Under the pieces are notes generated by a model, which was not told the DNA's origin, did no database searches, and saw only the letters and a list, made by a program, of their open reading frames with translations. DNA of 64,000 nucleotides, taken from Coturnix japonica (Eukaryota > Chordata > Aves > Galliformes > Phasianidae). The translations under genes and the position numbers were made by a program. The stretch spans positions 2,532,265 through 2,596,264 of the forward strand of contig NC_029528.1 in NCBI RefSeq assembly GCF_001577835.2, given 5' to 3'. Of this stretch, positions 16,726-28,505 are shown in pieces; position 1 is the stretch's first letter; every line of letters starts with the position of its first letter.

Positions 16726-18359
16726 GCTGTCTTAGTGTCTGAGCAGTGTGGGTGAGATGCCCCCATGCCCCTTTTCAGATGGTCCCAGTGTTCCCAGTGC
16801 AGGGTCAGGGAGGCTTGGCGGAAGGCTGGCACTGGGAAAGGCTTTGCCCAGGTCTTCCAGTGGGAGCTGAGGAAACTCCTTTAGGGTACTGAATGGCCAC
16901 AAGGTTTTCAGTGGTGGCTATGGATGGGTGAAAATGCCGAAAGGTAAAGACTTCCTACCCACATTCGGCACAGGTCAGGGCTGCTGGGTTCCTTTCCCTG
17001 TAACAAACAGATTATGCAGATGAACATGTTGTAAAGAGATCCCATGCCTCCTTGGCTAGGAGATGATCCTTGCTGGATATGAGCAGGCTGGGAGCATGGC
17101 TGAGCCCCCATGGAGATAGAATGAGGCTCAGATAGGTCAGCAGGGCTGAGATGCCTCTGGCCATGCACTAGCAGCAGGCTCCAGGCACTAGAAAATACAT
17201 GTACCTTTGAGGCAAGACGTGGGAGTGAGCCCTGGAATGTGGTACCTGAAATAAGGTACCTGCAAGCATCAATCTGCAGGCGCCCAAGGCTTGTCATTTC
17301 TTCTATGCTTGATCAGAAGATGTATGAATGAATTACTGTGTCTGTGGGTTTAAAAGATGGCCATCACAAGGTTCCTACCTAGTGAAAACATCAGGTGGAT
17401 TCAGATGCTGAAAATACATGGGGGTGGATGCTGGGGGTCACACTGGGTTGCTGGAGGCTGATGGGAAGGTTCATCTGCTGCTGGGCACCTTATTGCCAGG
17501 TGAACTGCTGCTGCAGGCCAAAAGAGCATCAGATGGTCTCCAGACCAACCCATGCTGTTTTCTAAAGGACGGTTTTCAAAACCAAGCGTGGTGGTACAAA
17601 TTGCTCCTATGCAAACAAAGGAACCCCTTGTAAGTGCTTACTTTCATCATCACAAACGTTCATTAAATTCTCTTCATTTCCAAATATAGCAAAGATGGCT
17701 CTCCAAAACTGCTTGTTCCCTGTTAGTGCATCTTTGGAATAGTGTCTAGGAGGCTGCACAGCTTCTCTGGGAGAAACGGGGATGTTTGGAACATGATTCT
17801 AACATTTCTAAACTTCCCAGAAGAGGCAGATTGTAAAGGAATAAGATTCTTTCTGTGCACGCACATTTGCTTTGGAGCCAAATGGAAAGGAGAGCTCAGA
17901 AGAAAATAAAATGACAAATTGTTTGGAAAATGTTGTCCTTCCCAAGTCAGACCTAACCATATGGGGGGAAGGCACTCAATACCGAATTTTTCCCTTTCAA
18001 TCCTAGTCCAGCAGCCCTCCCATTCACTCTGCTAGGGGACTGCTGTGAGTCAGACCTGCAAGATCATCCATTCAAAGCTGGTCATATTTCCAGCACTTCA
18101 CTCCTCTCCTATTCCCTGATGAAATAAGATGGAAAGCGTTCTCCCCTCCCCAGATTTATGATGGAGAGCAGTGGGATGAGACCCAGGGCCACCCCCATCC
18201 CTGCCAGCGAAGGAAAGGGCAGAGCTGCTCCAGTGCTCTGAAGCAATGATGATAGACCTGGTTTCTTCCTGGACAAAATGAGTGGTGCATTCTGATCTTG
18301 GTGGAGAGCTGGAGCACAGAAAGTACTTTCTGTGGTGAGGAAACTCCTTCGCTCCTTTC

Positions 18360-18490
18360 AGTCATAAAACTTACCATCACTGTCATCTTTAAGTAATAAA
18401 TAAGCTCAATATTTTATGCGTTCCCAACTATTAATGGTGACATTTATTGAAGAACAACAAAAGCTGCAGCAGTCGTGTACATCACCAGTT
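18360..18490. promoter_or_regulatory. Candidate noncoding element
   Basis: A short AT-rich block with AATAAATAAG, TTTTATGCG (posterior-HOX-like) and CTATTAATGG motifs. No repeat family is recognised. Low confidence, based on motif density only. Confidence 0.2.
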
Positions 18491-19354
18491 AACAGCAGTG
18501 GGCAGAGCGTGCAAGACTTTGAAGAAGAGGTTGGGGAAAGAGATTTTGTGTGTGGTTGTGTTTATCCCCTGGTGACACGCCGCTAACAAGCTGCAAAGCA
18601 GGGATCACCCACAACAAACAAACACAAACAAACAAAGTTTTGTGGAGGGTGGTAAGGCTTAGTTTAATTCTCTTAGGCCTTTAAAAATAATTATAGCCCT
18701 TTTTGTGACAACTGGGATGGCCACATTGACTCCAATAAAACCGCCTGTTATTCTTTGGGAGTTACATTTGGAGATGTTTCCTTACACAGTGGGGATGTCA
18801 ACAGGGGTTGATCTCAATCAATGCAACACGTCAGTGTGCATCTCTAATTGTATCTCTCCACTTTGCACGAGCAGTAGTTTTGACTCTGCAGCTTGTGGTC
18901 AGCTGTTTACTTGCCAGTTAAGTTGCAACACGTTTAATGACTTACTAGAGATCTGTCTGAGCACTTACTGCTGCCAAAGAACAGGATCTGGGGGATTTTA
19001 GCATTAGTGAAAAGTTACTTAAGGTCTACATGTTGATCCAAGTATCTCTGCTGCAGTTATATTTCATGCACTATAGATTTTGGGGGAAGCTGATAAATGA
19101 CATGTATGCCTTAAGGATAACATGTACCCCATGTTCTCAAAATGTATCATTACCTTTGGCTCCAGATGTGCTGTGTATTGCTTGGCCGTGCTTTGCCAGC
19201 ACAGCAACATTGTGGCTCACATGCTTTCAGGGTGCAGTGCTGAGTCTTCATGGGCCACCTGTGAGCCCTTGGAAATTGCTTCAGCTTTGTAGGCCTTGGT
19301 GGGAAAAGGGACACTGCACTCAATTCCACTACTAGCTGAGAAACATTTGGATCC

Positions 19355-19400
19355 ATGGAATCATTAAGATCATCTGTCCAACCATCACCACCATGGTTTG
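19355..19400 (-). repeat. Short CR1 3' fragment
   Basis: GGAATCATTAAGATCATC followed by TGTCCAACCATCACCACC resembles the reversed 3' end of bird CR1 LINEs with an internal deletion. It is short and old. Confidence 0.45.
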
Positions 19401-22400
19401 GCGTTAGCAGGGAGTGACCAAACATACATTTAAGGGTAACTACGTTCTCACTTCTGAGTGGCAACTGAGATCGTAGAAGTGCCATCTTGGGAGACCTATC
19501 ACTGAATATTTCCTTTGTTCCTCCCACTGGGGAGGCTTTGAGCTGGGACAGGGGGCAGGAAAGCAGAGAGGAGCAGAATTGCCTCAACTCTTGCCAGTGG
19601 GACCATCTCCATGCACCATCACTGCTGTATCCGTTACCATTAATGACTTCTACAGTTGTTCTAAAACCATTTAAGTGCCATGTGACCATCTGAAACTTAC
19701 CTCTGCCCTACACATGGGTGCCAGGAGCTAATTTTTAGAGGTGAGCAATCTGGTCTGGGTGGGGCAAGAAGACAAGGATTTATTTGGCAGCAGTTACACC
19801 GCTTCATCCGTGAGGCCTCATACAAATGAGAACTGATGGCTTAATATTTTGTTACATTTTCCCACCAGAGTCATTACCTCTTAATTGTGGGGATGGATTA
19901 AACTGAAGAGGGGTTGCTCGGGGAAAGGCTGCCCTGTGTTGGCCTTGAGCTGCCATGCCTTTGTCCCCTGCTCTGCCTCCTGCATCCTCTCCTTGCTGCC
20001 CCTGCACAGAAACACCAGTGTGCACAGAACACCTCTTTGCAAGAAGCTGCAGAGAGACATAAAGTCTAAAGGTATTAAAGGGCTGAGATCTGTCCTGCTG
20101 AAACATGGTGGAACTGAACCAAAAATGCTTGCAGCAATGAGAAAGCATCCATGGATCTCAAGTGAATGAGCTTGAGTGCAGACATGTTTTGAAAACCAAT
20201 GAATTGTCGTTGTGCATATATTCAAAATACCCTTAGCATTTTTGCTTTCCCAATGGGATCATCTACATCAGAAGACTAACCCGAGTCCCTCCTAGCCATG
20301 GGGCTGATCACAAGATAATCACCAGAACTGGGTACCAGGTCAAAATTACACACCCATGTGGAACGCGTTCGCGGAAGAGAAGTCCTCATTTGCCTGTGAG
20401 CAAGAGAATAAAGGCATCCATCCAGCCCAGTGAAACACTGTGAGATCTATGGGGGAAAAGTGTTAAGTATTGCAATTACTATTTACTATATATTAATATC
20501 AGCTATTCAGAGGATTTGTGCATGGAGGAAACTTGGAGGATCTGGTCTGGCTCCGTGTGTGTCAGGGCTCTTGAGGGATTTTTTTAGTGTCTACCATAAT
20601 TAGAGATGAGGACTGAATGAAACTTTGTGGTTTTACTCCACAAGACATTAAGTTCGGTGAACTACTCCCATGTTTTTTGGTTTAGAAAAGAAAAAAAAAT
20701 CTTTCAGAATGTAACAGTGATTCAGTGGTGTGGCAAGAGTGGAGGCTCTGTAAAAAAGGATCACACGTGCCCATGAGGGAAAACCATCATAGAACAAGGT
20801 GAGTGTCAGATATCTTAATTCCTCTCTCTCCCTCCACCCCTGCAGGCATAATCCACCTGCTTGCCCTGCACACACTGCTGGCTTTGCCTCTATGTTGCTT
20901 GGAGACATGGGGGTTTTGTGTGAAGTCCACCTGGCTGGGGATTCCCTCATTCACCAAAGAAGAGCAGAGCAATCCTCACCAACCTGAGGGGGCCTGATTG
21001 TCATGTTTTGAAAGATGACACGTCCTGCTGGGAGACCAGCAAAAATTGCCAGAAAACATTTAAGGTGTGTTTGTATAATTGCTTACTGTATGCCTCGGGA
21101 TTAGCGAGTGCATTTCAATGTTTAGTTTTAAGGATGAGAGTTTATTCTGCTTTGCGCTTATGTAAACATTGGGAGCTTGGCTTCTCCAAACCGGATGGGA
21201 TCTTTGGTTGGCGAGGGCTGGTGTCCTGCCTGGCTCTGACTCATGTCCGATGGGAGATGTGCTGTAGGATCAGCTGGGCATGGAGCTCCCACCAGTCTGC
21301 TTCCATACCCCTTCCTCCTGCTTGGCTTTAGGGCCCCAGGAAATGTTGGAAATGCTTCCTCCAAAAAGCCTCAGCTCTTCAAAGACAGTATCTGCACACC
21401 TGCTGCTGTGTGGACTTTACCACATCTTGGCCACACTTGCAATCCACCATGAGAAACCTCTGCTCCTGTCACCGTGTGTTCCTGCAGCCCTGGTCATAAG
21501 ACACAGGCAGAACAATTGCTGGCAGTTACAGAGTGTGGGTGGGGAATCCACAGTGCCTGCAACCACTCACACCCCTGCTGTGGTGTGTCTAAGCCGAGCT
21601 GTGGTTTGGTCTTTTTTTCATCTCCAACCTTTGTGTGACATATAATAACTCTAAAGTGCATTATAAGCCAAGATCACAAGGTATAACATACGGTGAAATA
21701 CTATATGGGCAATAAGGACACATGAAAGATTTCATACAAAGGAAGGAACCCACTGTGCATAACCCAGGGAGCTGCTCTGGGCAACATTTAGAATTTGATT
21801 GATTATTATCCCTGGGATCCTGTGTTAAAGACCTTTTATTTATTAGAGTGCCCTTGTCCTGCTCCTCCCAAAATGTCCCAGCTTTGGTGCTCCAAAGCTC
21901 TCAGCAGTGACACTTCTCCCTCCTCACTGTTCTCCTGATGCTCATTGCATGGGCATCTCAGTGTAACGATGGAAGGAAGCAGACCTGCAGGAGAAGCGCA
22001 GTACAGCCGCGTGGTTTGGGCTCTCCAGCACTCAGGAAAGGCACATGGGAGTGCTCTGTCCACTGTACCCATGTGTCCCAGCCCTGCTGCCCTCCCAGCA
22101 CCCAACGTTTTTCACAATAGCTCTGAAAGGTGATATTGTTCCAGTCCTGTTAACACCTGACACTGCTGAGCATCCCCAATCCCATAATTACAATGCAAAG
22201 GCAGTGACTCACGTCCCGGTGAATGGCTCTTCCAGATGCCTTCTTCTTTTTGGTGACTGATTCTTCCCTATCGAGATTGCATGAAAACTCTCCCATTGAA
22301 GTGATCATGCATCTGGTTTCCTGGGTAGGGTCAGTGGTTTGTGCGGCACAAGGATGTCCCAGCTCTGACCTTTGAAGATGAGCTGAGACCAATCCCTGTT

Positions 22401-22949
22401 GCTCTCTTGACAAAACAGGCAATGGAAGAAGAAGGATACTGTGAGTTTGCTGGGAAGATTCACATTCTTCTTTGTCTTCTTGTTTTCTTTTTATTTCCCT
22501 CAGCATTTCATTTGGATCAGTTTCTTTTCAATTTCACCATTTCATTCTATCTAATTTACAAACAATGCAAAAATTACCCAGATCCACTCTTTTTATTTTT
22601 ATGTTTCTTTCTTTTTTGAAGTGCAGCTTGTATTTGGAGTATTTCAGTTGGAGTGTAGCAGAAAAGGCAGTGCCCCGAAGGTAAGAGATGAGACCCACAG
22701 AGCTGAGTGCATCCCCAGTCTGACAGCAGTGACCCCCCTGGCAGGGCAGGGAACTGGTAGTAGCTTTGGTCTATGACAAAAGGAGCATCATGCTAGAAGC
22801 ACGTAGTGCTCGATAAGATATTCCTTCTGTAGACACAGAAAGGAAATATCCTTGGAGGCCAGAGGTAGGAATTACATTCTCCATTACGCCTGGCAGCACA
22901 TAGCCCAGGGTTTAGTCATGGGCAGTTGTAGCCATCTGAACTGCTGTGC

Positions 22950-23215
22950 TCCTGTGGCTGCCTTGGAAGGATTATTCTGCAGCCTAATGCATCTCGTTGT
23001 TGGGAAATATTTCCTGATGTTCAGACTAAACCCTTCCTTTCTTAATCTCATCCCATTACTCTTAGCTATGCCCAATGTAGAACTGTAAATAATTCCTCTC
23101 CCTCCTTGATGTTTACAGCTTCCAAATACTTGCAGGCTGTTATCATGTCCCCTTCGCCATCTCTGCACATATTTGGTGCTTTTAATCTCTCCTTAGAACT
23201 CAGCCCACAGCCTGT
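22950..23215 (-). mobile_element. CR1 LINE fragment
   Basis: Reading plus, this is the reverse of a CR1 3' region: AAATATTTCCTGATGTTCAG, CCATTACTC, AATAATTCCTCTCCCTCCTT, TACTTGCAGGCTGTTATCAT and TGTCCCC in the family order. It is 5'-truncated and diverged, as most bird CR1 copies are. No coding capacity remains. Confidence 0.75.
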
Positions 23216-24063
23216 GTCCTGCTGCCTTATCACAGAGCTCTGTGCTCCTCCCAGCCCCTTCCCAGCACTGCCATAGCTGTGTTTGGGCAATTGTGTTTCC
23301 AGCCTATCCTACTTCTCCTCTCCCAGATCCCTTCTCAGCTCCCACCCTCCATCCCAGGGCATGGGCAGTAAAGAGACACAGTTTCCCCTTCCCAGGGCAG
23401 AGGGACATGCCGAGCTGTGCGTACATCCCGTCTCACCATGCCTTTGTTTTCTCACCACGAGGAGATGTTAAACTGCAGAGCTTATTTGTAGGATTATCAA
23501 AGCTGGTGGCTGGAGAAGAGCCTGAGGGTGTCTGCATTCAGACAAGCACCTGCGCCCGCTGCCTGCAGCTGCAGGATGATGCTGCGAGGGGCAGAGGGAT
23601 GCAGCACACACCTCCCAGCAGCTGAAACCTGAACTCAGCCCCCCAGCCCACCGCTGTGGTGTAAATTCACACCCAGAGCTGCTTTCTGACAGCAGGCGGA
23701 GGGCAGCGGCAGCCCGACATCCTGCCGATGCTGCTCCCTTCCTGACAAGCTGCCTGCCTCAGGCTGCAGGCCCTTGATGCTCATTGCAGTCATCATGGTA
23801 TTTCCCCCTGGGTGCACTGCAGTTAATTATTGCTGCATTGGGTTGCAGCTATCATCTTCCCCTGACCCAGAGGGCCTGCGGCGATGACATGACCAAAGCA
23901 AGCAGGCAACTGGGAGCCCTGTGTGGTGGGAACAAGGACTCAGGGCAGTCCTCCACCAAAGGGACAGCTGATGTCAGTGTGTTGGTGAGGAGCCCTCAGC
24001 CTGGGCACCTCCAGCTGTCCCTGCCCCCTCTTAGAGAAGGCAGACACATATTTTCAGTGCCAT

Positions 24064-24280
24064 AGGAATCATAGATTCATTAAGGTTGGCAAGGACCTCT
24101 AAAATCACCCTCCCTGCCATGTCTACTAGCCATGTACACAAGTGCCACATCTCCATGTTTCTTGAGCAACTCTAAGGACAGTGACTCACCCCCTCCCCTG
24201 GGTAGCTTGTGCCAGTGCCTGACTGCTCTTTCAAAGGAGAAATATTTCCTAATATCCAACCCAAACCTCTCCACCCCACC
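24064..24280 (-). mobile_element. CR1 LINE 3' fragment
   Basis: Starts with the reversed CR1 tail (GAATCATAGATTCATTAAGG), then the diagnostic 'aaggacct', 'cccctgggtagcttgtgcca' and 'atatttcctaatatccaacc' blocks in order. It is a 5'-truncated, diverged copy on minus. Confidence 0.85.
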
Positions 24281-24826
24281 AAGGGCAGCATCACCAGGTG
24301 TCACCATGGAGCAGGGCACGAGCAGGACACAGCTGCACAGACTTCGAGGGCTGGCAGTGACACTTGGCAGTCCTGTGCAGTGCACCTGTTGCTGCGGGCA
24401 GCTCAGCTGGCAGGCCCAGAAAGTATGCTGCCATTCAGAATGTTCTTTGCATAGAACAAAACTGGCACCTCCTGGAAATTCCAGAGTTTGGGAGTTATGT
24501 TGGCAAAGCGAGTCATGCTGCTGTATGCTTTGTGAAATGGGTTGCCCATGTTGTGCACACAGGCAATCCAACACACACTGAGTGTGAAGAGCTCCTGTCA
24601 CACCTTCCTTTCCTTCAGTTTAGTAAATTAACACTATTGGAAATGCACCTAGGTTAAACAGGCAGTATTCCCTGCTGTGGTCCCATGAGATGTATGCAGT
24701 GTAACTCAGCATATGGCTGCCTAAATTTGCTGTAACTATGAGTATTTTAACAAAAGTTATTCTATGACCTTTTTGTTTGTAGATTGCAGGTTTGTGGTCT
24801 GTAGCAAATAAATAAAATAACCGATT

Positions 24827-24866
24827 TGTGCCTAAATATACATTAAATATACATTATTTAGGCACA
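24827..24866. repeat. Perfect 12-bp inverted repeat with 16-nt AT-rich loop
   Basis: TGTGCCTAAATA at 24827-24838 pairs perfectly with TATTTAGGCACA at 24855-24866. The arms hold MEF2-like CTAAATA cores facing opposite directions. It could be a paired binding site, the remnant of a small inverted-repeat element, or chance. Confidence 0.6.
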
Positions 24867-27800
24867 GATTTTTGCATGCTGTGTGCGTGGCTGCTGCAGT
24901 AGCCACCACTGGGTTTGCTTAATTTCAGGAGCTTTTCTTGCCCTGCACCATGCAGTTCATCCTCTCTCCATTGTATGCACTTGGATCTGCTGATATTTGG
25001 GACTTAATTCACATTTTTTCCCAAAGCAGGAAAAGGTTTAATTCTTTGTGGGGAATTCTATTGCCATCAAGCTTTGTGTAGAGAATAGTTTGATGCTGCG
25101 TGTATCCTGATTTTCCAGAGGTTTTGCTCAGCTGCATGTTTGCACAGCAGAATACTTTATGCTGCTCTTCCTTTGTACCAGTTCTTTCAAGAAGAACAGT
25201 TTTGCTGTGACCTGACAAGCTTGTACTGTTCCAATCCCAACAACTTGCCCACACGTATTGTAGTGTTGCATTGAAGGGCTCCCTCATTATTTCAGTGCAG
25301 TGTCAAGGCTTGCTCCATTCAAACATGTTTGTCTTATCTGGGAGAAGAAACAACCAAACATTTAGAACTGCCACTGAAGACAATTCATAATGTTCAAACA
25401 ACACAGAGAGCAGTGTGCCATGAGGAATGCCTTGCTGTTATGGCACTGAGGAGGAAGTGAAGTTCTATGGCCAGGTTGGAAATGAGCTCTGTGTTCCAGG
25501 CTGTGTGTGCGCCCAGAATGGGGAGTGTTGGAAGGGACACAATGGGGATGGGGGCACCGCTGGGCACCTCTAGGGGCTGCAGTGTGGCAGGTAAGCCTCC
25601 GTGCCACCCCATGTTATGGGGAAGTCTGTGGGGGCTGAAGCTTTTCTCCAGCTCCATGGCTGTTTAGAAGACCTACATGAAGCATTTCATAGATACAGCA
25701 CTCCTCATTCACACTTCTTATTTTCAGGCAAATTTGGCTAAAAAGATTAATTTCATATTTTTCGACTATTTTGATTTTTATGCTGCTTTAGGAGCTGGCA
25801 GGTGGAACAGAGATAACAATTCCAAATCCTCAACCTACAAGGCTTAATTCTTATATCACTAATACTAATTTAATCCTGACACAGGCTCACTGACATCAGG
25901 GGAATTACACTGATGCCATAGGAATTGTGCTGGTGTCAGCCCCATGGAGCTGTGGGGAGGCGAGGACGTGTCAGCTCCCTGGGGCAGTTTTACACCTGCA
26001 GAGCCCTCAGTTTGGTTGGCGAGCACAGACTGTCACTTCTGCCTTTTTGCCTCGGGAGCCCATCAGCAAAATGGATGTTGCCGTATCCCATTTCAAAACG
26101 CTGCTGCTGGTGATACAAGAATACTCCCAGGCGCCTCTTCTGCTGGGTTAATTTCATTTTCAGATGATAAAAGTATTCTTTTTTTCTTTTTAACTGTCAG
26201 GGTACATTTTAACTTCTAATTGCTGCGTTCAAAACCCTGCTTTGAATCAAATCCGAGTTGTCCCAGTGAATGACATCAGCTCTCACATCTGAGGTTTGGG
26301 AGATGTGTGTGTGGTGCAATTGGAGCAGGGCACTGAGATGGCTTTAGCAACATTAAGCACTGCTAGCAAAAAGCAGGTTTATGAAAATTATAGAGATGAA
26401 TTTATTTAGTTTTTGGAAGCACAGAGTGTGGATGGACACCCCAGCTTGCAATCTCAATGGTGCTCCTGCTTTTTACCTGCTGGCTGCTGGGGAACCTCTC
26501 ACTTCTGCTGTTCTGCACTGTGTGGGGCTTGCAGGGTCCCTCTGGGGGTATCTTAAGACAGATAGAGCAAGATCCTGAGGAGAAGCAGAAGGTCAACCTG
26601 CAGTAGTGCCCTTAACTCACAAGGAATCGTTTCAATGGATTAAACCAGATATCCTCATGCCATGGGGCATGAGTGCACTCCTGGAGTCTTCTGAGCCTCT
26701 CCTTTCTTTCCTTTGCCTGCAGATATTCCTGGCAGCGGGACGTGGAGCTGTTTGCACTACTGATGCTGTGTTCTTGTACTCTTACTAAATGGAGCAGAGC
26801 AATTCCCATTGCACTCAACCTGGATTCCATTGCCAGCGCGCAGTTCACTTGGAAAGCTCTGGTCTGATCACACACATTCAGCACATGCTTTTATAAGTGG
26901 TTTCCAGCACTCTCCATAGAAAGAAGGGAAAGGGATTATGATCCTGTGGAGACTTTGGAAAGAACTGAGCATAACCTTGGTGTCCAGGCTGACATTCAAG
27001 ATCTTCAAGGCTATTCAAGAGCTCTGCTGCTCTTTTGCACTGCTCCAAGGCAATGGACCAAACAAAGACAATCAGAGGTGGCTGAACTTCTTATTTCCAA
27101 AGACATCTCTCCACACAGACCCATCTTGTCATCGGTATTTTGCTGATTGCTCCCAGTGTGTGGAGAGATCTTGCATAAAAGAAACATCTGTTTTTTTCTC
27201 CTTTTCTACCATTTCATTCCATTCAATGCATTTTTTTTTCTTCCTGAAATGCTCCAAGACAGGATTCCAAGACTGACATGCTTGAATTTTACTGGGTTCT
27301 TTGCACACGTCTCTGGCAACGGTCTGTAACCCTAATTATGATGGTTAGCAGAAGTTCAGCACAACTGAACTCACAACTAAAGTCCCAGAGCTGCCTTCCC
27401 TACCTGAAACCAAGACTTCAGGACTGCTCAAATTGGGCATGGCTGCTGAGGAAACCTGTTGGTGCATCTCCAACATCAGACTGCTTCTCTGTGACCACCC
27501 CTTGGAGCCCTGCTGAGCCATCAGGTCCACCAGACCCAGGCTAGGTTAAGTCAAAAGAAGCATGAGACAAAACAGGGAGTTCCCTGCCATTTTTCCCCAG
27601 GAGCTTTGGACATATCCTGGGAGAAAGGTGAGAGCTTCCTTCTTGCAGAGTCGTGACAACATGGTTCCTACCCTGTAGCATTGGGTTCCAGTGCTGGATT
27701 ACTCAAACCTTCCCTTTTTTGATTATTTTCCAGTATGTACTGTTGTCCTTGCAGGAAACAGGGCAGCAGTAGCTATTGTATCACAACTCACTGAATCTTT

Positions 27801-28149
27801 CAGGAGTTTTGGGTGTTTGGGCTCATGCCCCAAGGCTCATTTCCATTTCTGTTTCTGTTGCTGCTCTTTGGTTCCACAGTAGCTCTGCTGAATCCTTTTT
27901 CCAATTTAGACTCCAGTTCCCAGGGGAAATACATTGCGATTCCCCCTGTCTTCCTTCTGGGAGACTCTGTTTGAGCTTTGAACTTTACAGGAAACATGAG
28001 CAACAGCCATAAAATCTCAATCTCCATTGTCTCTGGAACAGCACCGTGCATGCAGTTGATTCTGTATCCAGGGCTCTGCACCTCTGAAGCCTTTTTGCAA
28101 CGTGATCTCTGTGCTGTCCCTTCCTAGATGCTACAATCAGCTCTGCCTT

Positions 28150-28505
28150 CCTTCGCAGGTTCAAGCAGCTGAGGCTCTCGTGCCGGAGGACAGTTCAAGT
28201 TTTGAAGGTGTGGTTCTCAAGTTCACCAGAGTCTCAGGCCAGGCTGTGCTCAGAGCCTTGTTCCCTTTCCCACTAGACCATCTGATTACAAATAACCGTG
28301 ACTGGATGTTGGATGTCGAAATCCATAATCCCCTGCAAATTGTTTAAAGTCTTGTCCATTGAAATGCAGACCATTATCAGACAGAACAATTTATAGGATT
28401 CCATGTCTGGCAAATGCAAATGCAATGTATCCTATGACATGTTTCACTGTCAGATTCTTTGTACTATTGGATAATATTATATAGTTCCAGACCCGTGTGA
28501 ATAAT
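28150..28505 (-). pseudogene. Ty3/Gypsy (Metaviridae-type) integrase fossil
   Basis: The minus strand shows an unmistakable trace of a Ty3/Gypsy-type integrase core: FARHG, then SDNG with a following FKQFA-type segment, DYGFRH and TSS, in the family order and spacing. Weaker similarity continues to about 28150 in the region after the catalytic core. The copy is broken at several points and clearly old. No LTRs or gag/protease parts were recognised around it. Metaviridae remnants are scarce in bird genomes by general knowledge, so this is a notable fossil. An alternative is an exapted gypsy-integrase relative that has since decayed. Confidence 0.75.

Larger units (their letters stand above)
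15800..22940. other. Intergenic DNA upstream of PITX1, no gene seen
   Basis: CpG density drops sharply after about 15.7 kb. No frame resembles a known protein. Short homeodomain-type AT-rich blocks occur (listed separately), and a bicoid-type GGATTA lies at 21098-21103. This position corresponds to the long regulatory interval upstream of PITX1 in other vertebrates. Confidence 0.6.
23216..28120. other. Intergenic DNA between CR1 and the Ty3/Gypsy fossil
   Basis: Apart from the CR1 copy at 24064-24280 and the hairpin at 24827-24866, the sequence is unique-looking, CpG-poor and without a recognisable gene. Short open frames show no family features. Confidence 0.5.
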
